48,986 nt of DNA from Deltaproteobacteria bacterium (lineage in GTDB: Bacteria > Myxococcota_A > UBA796 > UBA9615): the NCBI GenBank assembly GCA_023954745.1, contig JAGSHC010000018.1, forward strand, positions 1 to 48,986, in the 5' to 3' direction. Each line of letters begins with the position of its first letter. The first letter of the stretch is position 1. This document shows, one piece after another, positions 48,976 through 48,986 of this stretch. Both the position numbers and the translations under genes were made by a program. The notes under the pieces are model-generated. The model searched no databases. It was not told the origin of the DNA and saw nothing but the letters and a program-made list of their open reading frames with translations.

Positions 48976-48986
48976 CTCGCCTCCTC

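Noticed and set aside
1-48986. tRNA, rRNA, insertion sequences, prophage, toxin-antitoxin or restriction-modification genes
   Set aside because: No cloverleaf, transposase, integrase, phage structural gene or methylase/nuclease pair was recognised by eye. The single methyltransferase is UbiE-like and not a DNA methylase.

Overview
The window is dense, very GC-rich bacterial DNA with 36 protein-coding genes. Stop/start overlaps (ATGA, GTGA, TGATG) are frequent and many starts are GTG. I see no tRNA, rRNA, CRISPR array, insertion sequence or prophage. The gene content points to a Myxococcota-like (former Deltaproteobacteria) chromosome: lipoproteins with Asp-rich DDDDATG linkers, large TPR proteins, a zinc-ribbon/GYF/TPR membrane protein, an NtrC-type sigma-54 regulator and abundant cell-wall hydrolases. 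This is inference from gene style; no marker gene was compared. Both window edges cut genes, and the right edge looks chimeric.

Layout. 1-1050 (+) is the end of an unknown membrane protein. 1063-19086 (-) is a long leftward block. In transcription order it holds an unknown lipoprotein, purH, a ZnR-GYF-TM-TPR protein, purD, purE, tsaC, dciA, two tandem Gly-rich lipoproteins, leuS, a methyltransferase, holA and an amidase lipoprotein. 19262-23125 (+) holds a Ser-rich repeat secreted protein followed 3 nt later by a lytic transglycosylase. 23148-33886 (-) is a nine-gene tightly packed unit: RCK-Usp fusion, Kef-type antiporter, sigma-54 response regulator, sugar epimerase, RNase HI, metallophosphoesterase, NSS symporter, PilZ-like protein and acyl-CoA ligase. 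34077-38538 (+) holds rpoD, an alpha/beta hydrolase and a processive GT2. 38381-40446 (-) holds a GT-C mannosyltransferase-like protein and an ALG5-like GT2. Then come a TlpA-like thioredoxin (+), a degenerate GH57 protein (-), an SbcD-like phosphoesterase and a sugar nucleotidyltransferase (+), and nuoN/nuoM (-).

How genes may work together. Three purine genes (purH, purD, purE) share a block with translation and replication genes (tsaC, leuS, dciA, holA). Envelope functions recur throughout: amidase, lytic transglycosylase, several lipoproteins, and polyprenyl-linked glycosylation in which an ALG5-like GT2 could charge the lipid carrier used by the adjacent GT-C. The Kef antiporter with its RCK-Usp partner and sigma-54 regulator looks like a cation/stress module.

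Most worth checking: an apparent 2-nt frameshift seven codons before the leuS stop; a nuoM whose first ~45 codons look like a cyclase-family protein; a GT2 gene with no canonical start codon; a 158-bp convergent coding overlap; a GH57 homologue lacking its nucleophile; and a probable leaderless start for the nine-gene unit. I found no unmistakable new system. The nine-gene unit and the repeat-rich surface proteins are the best candidates.
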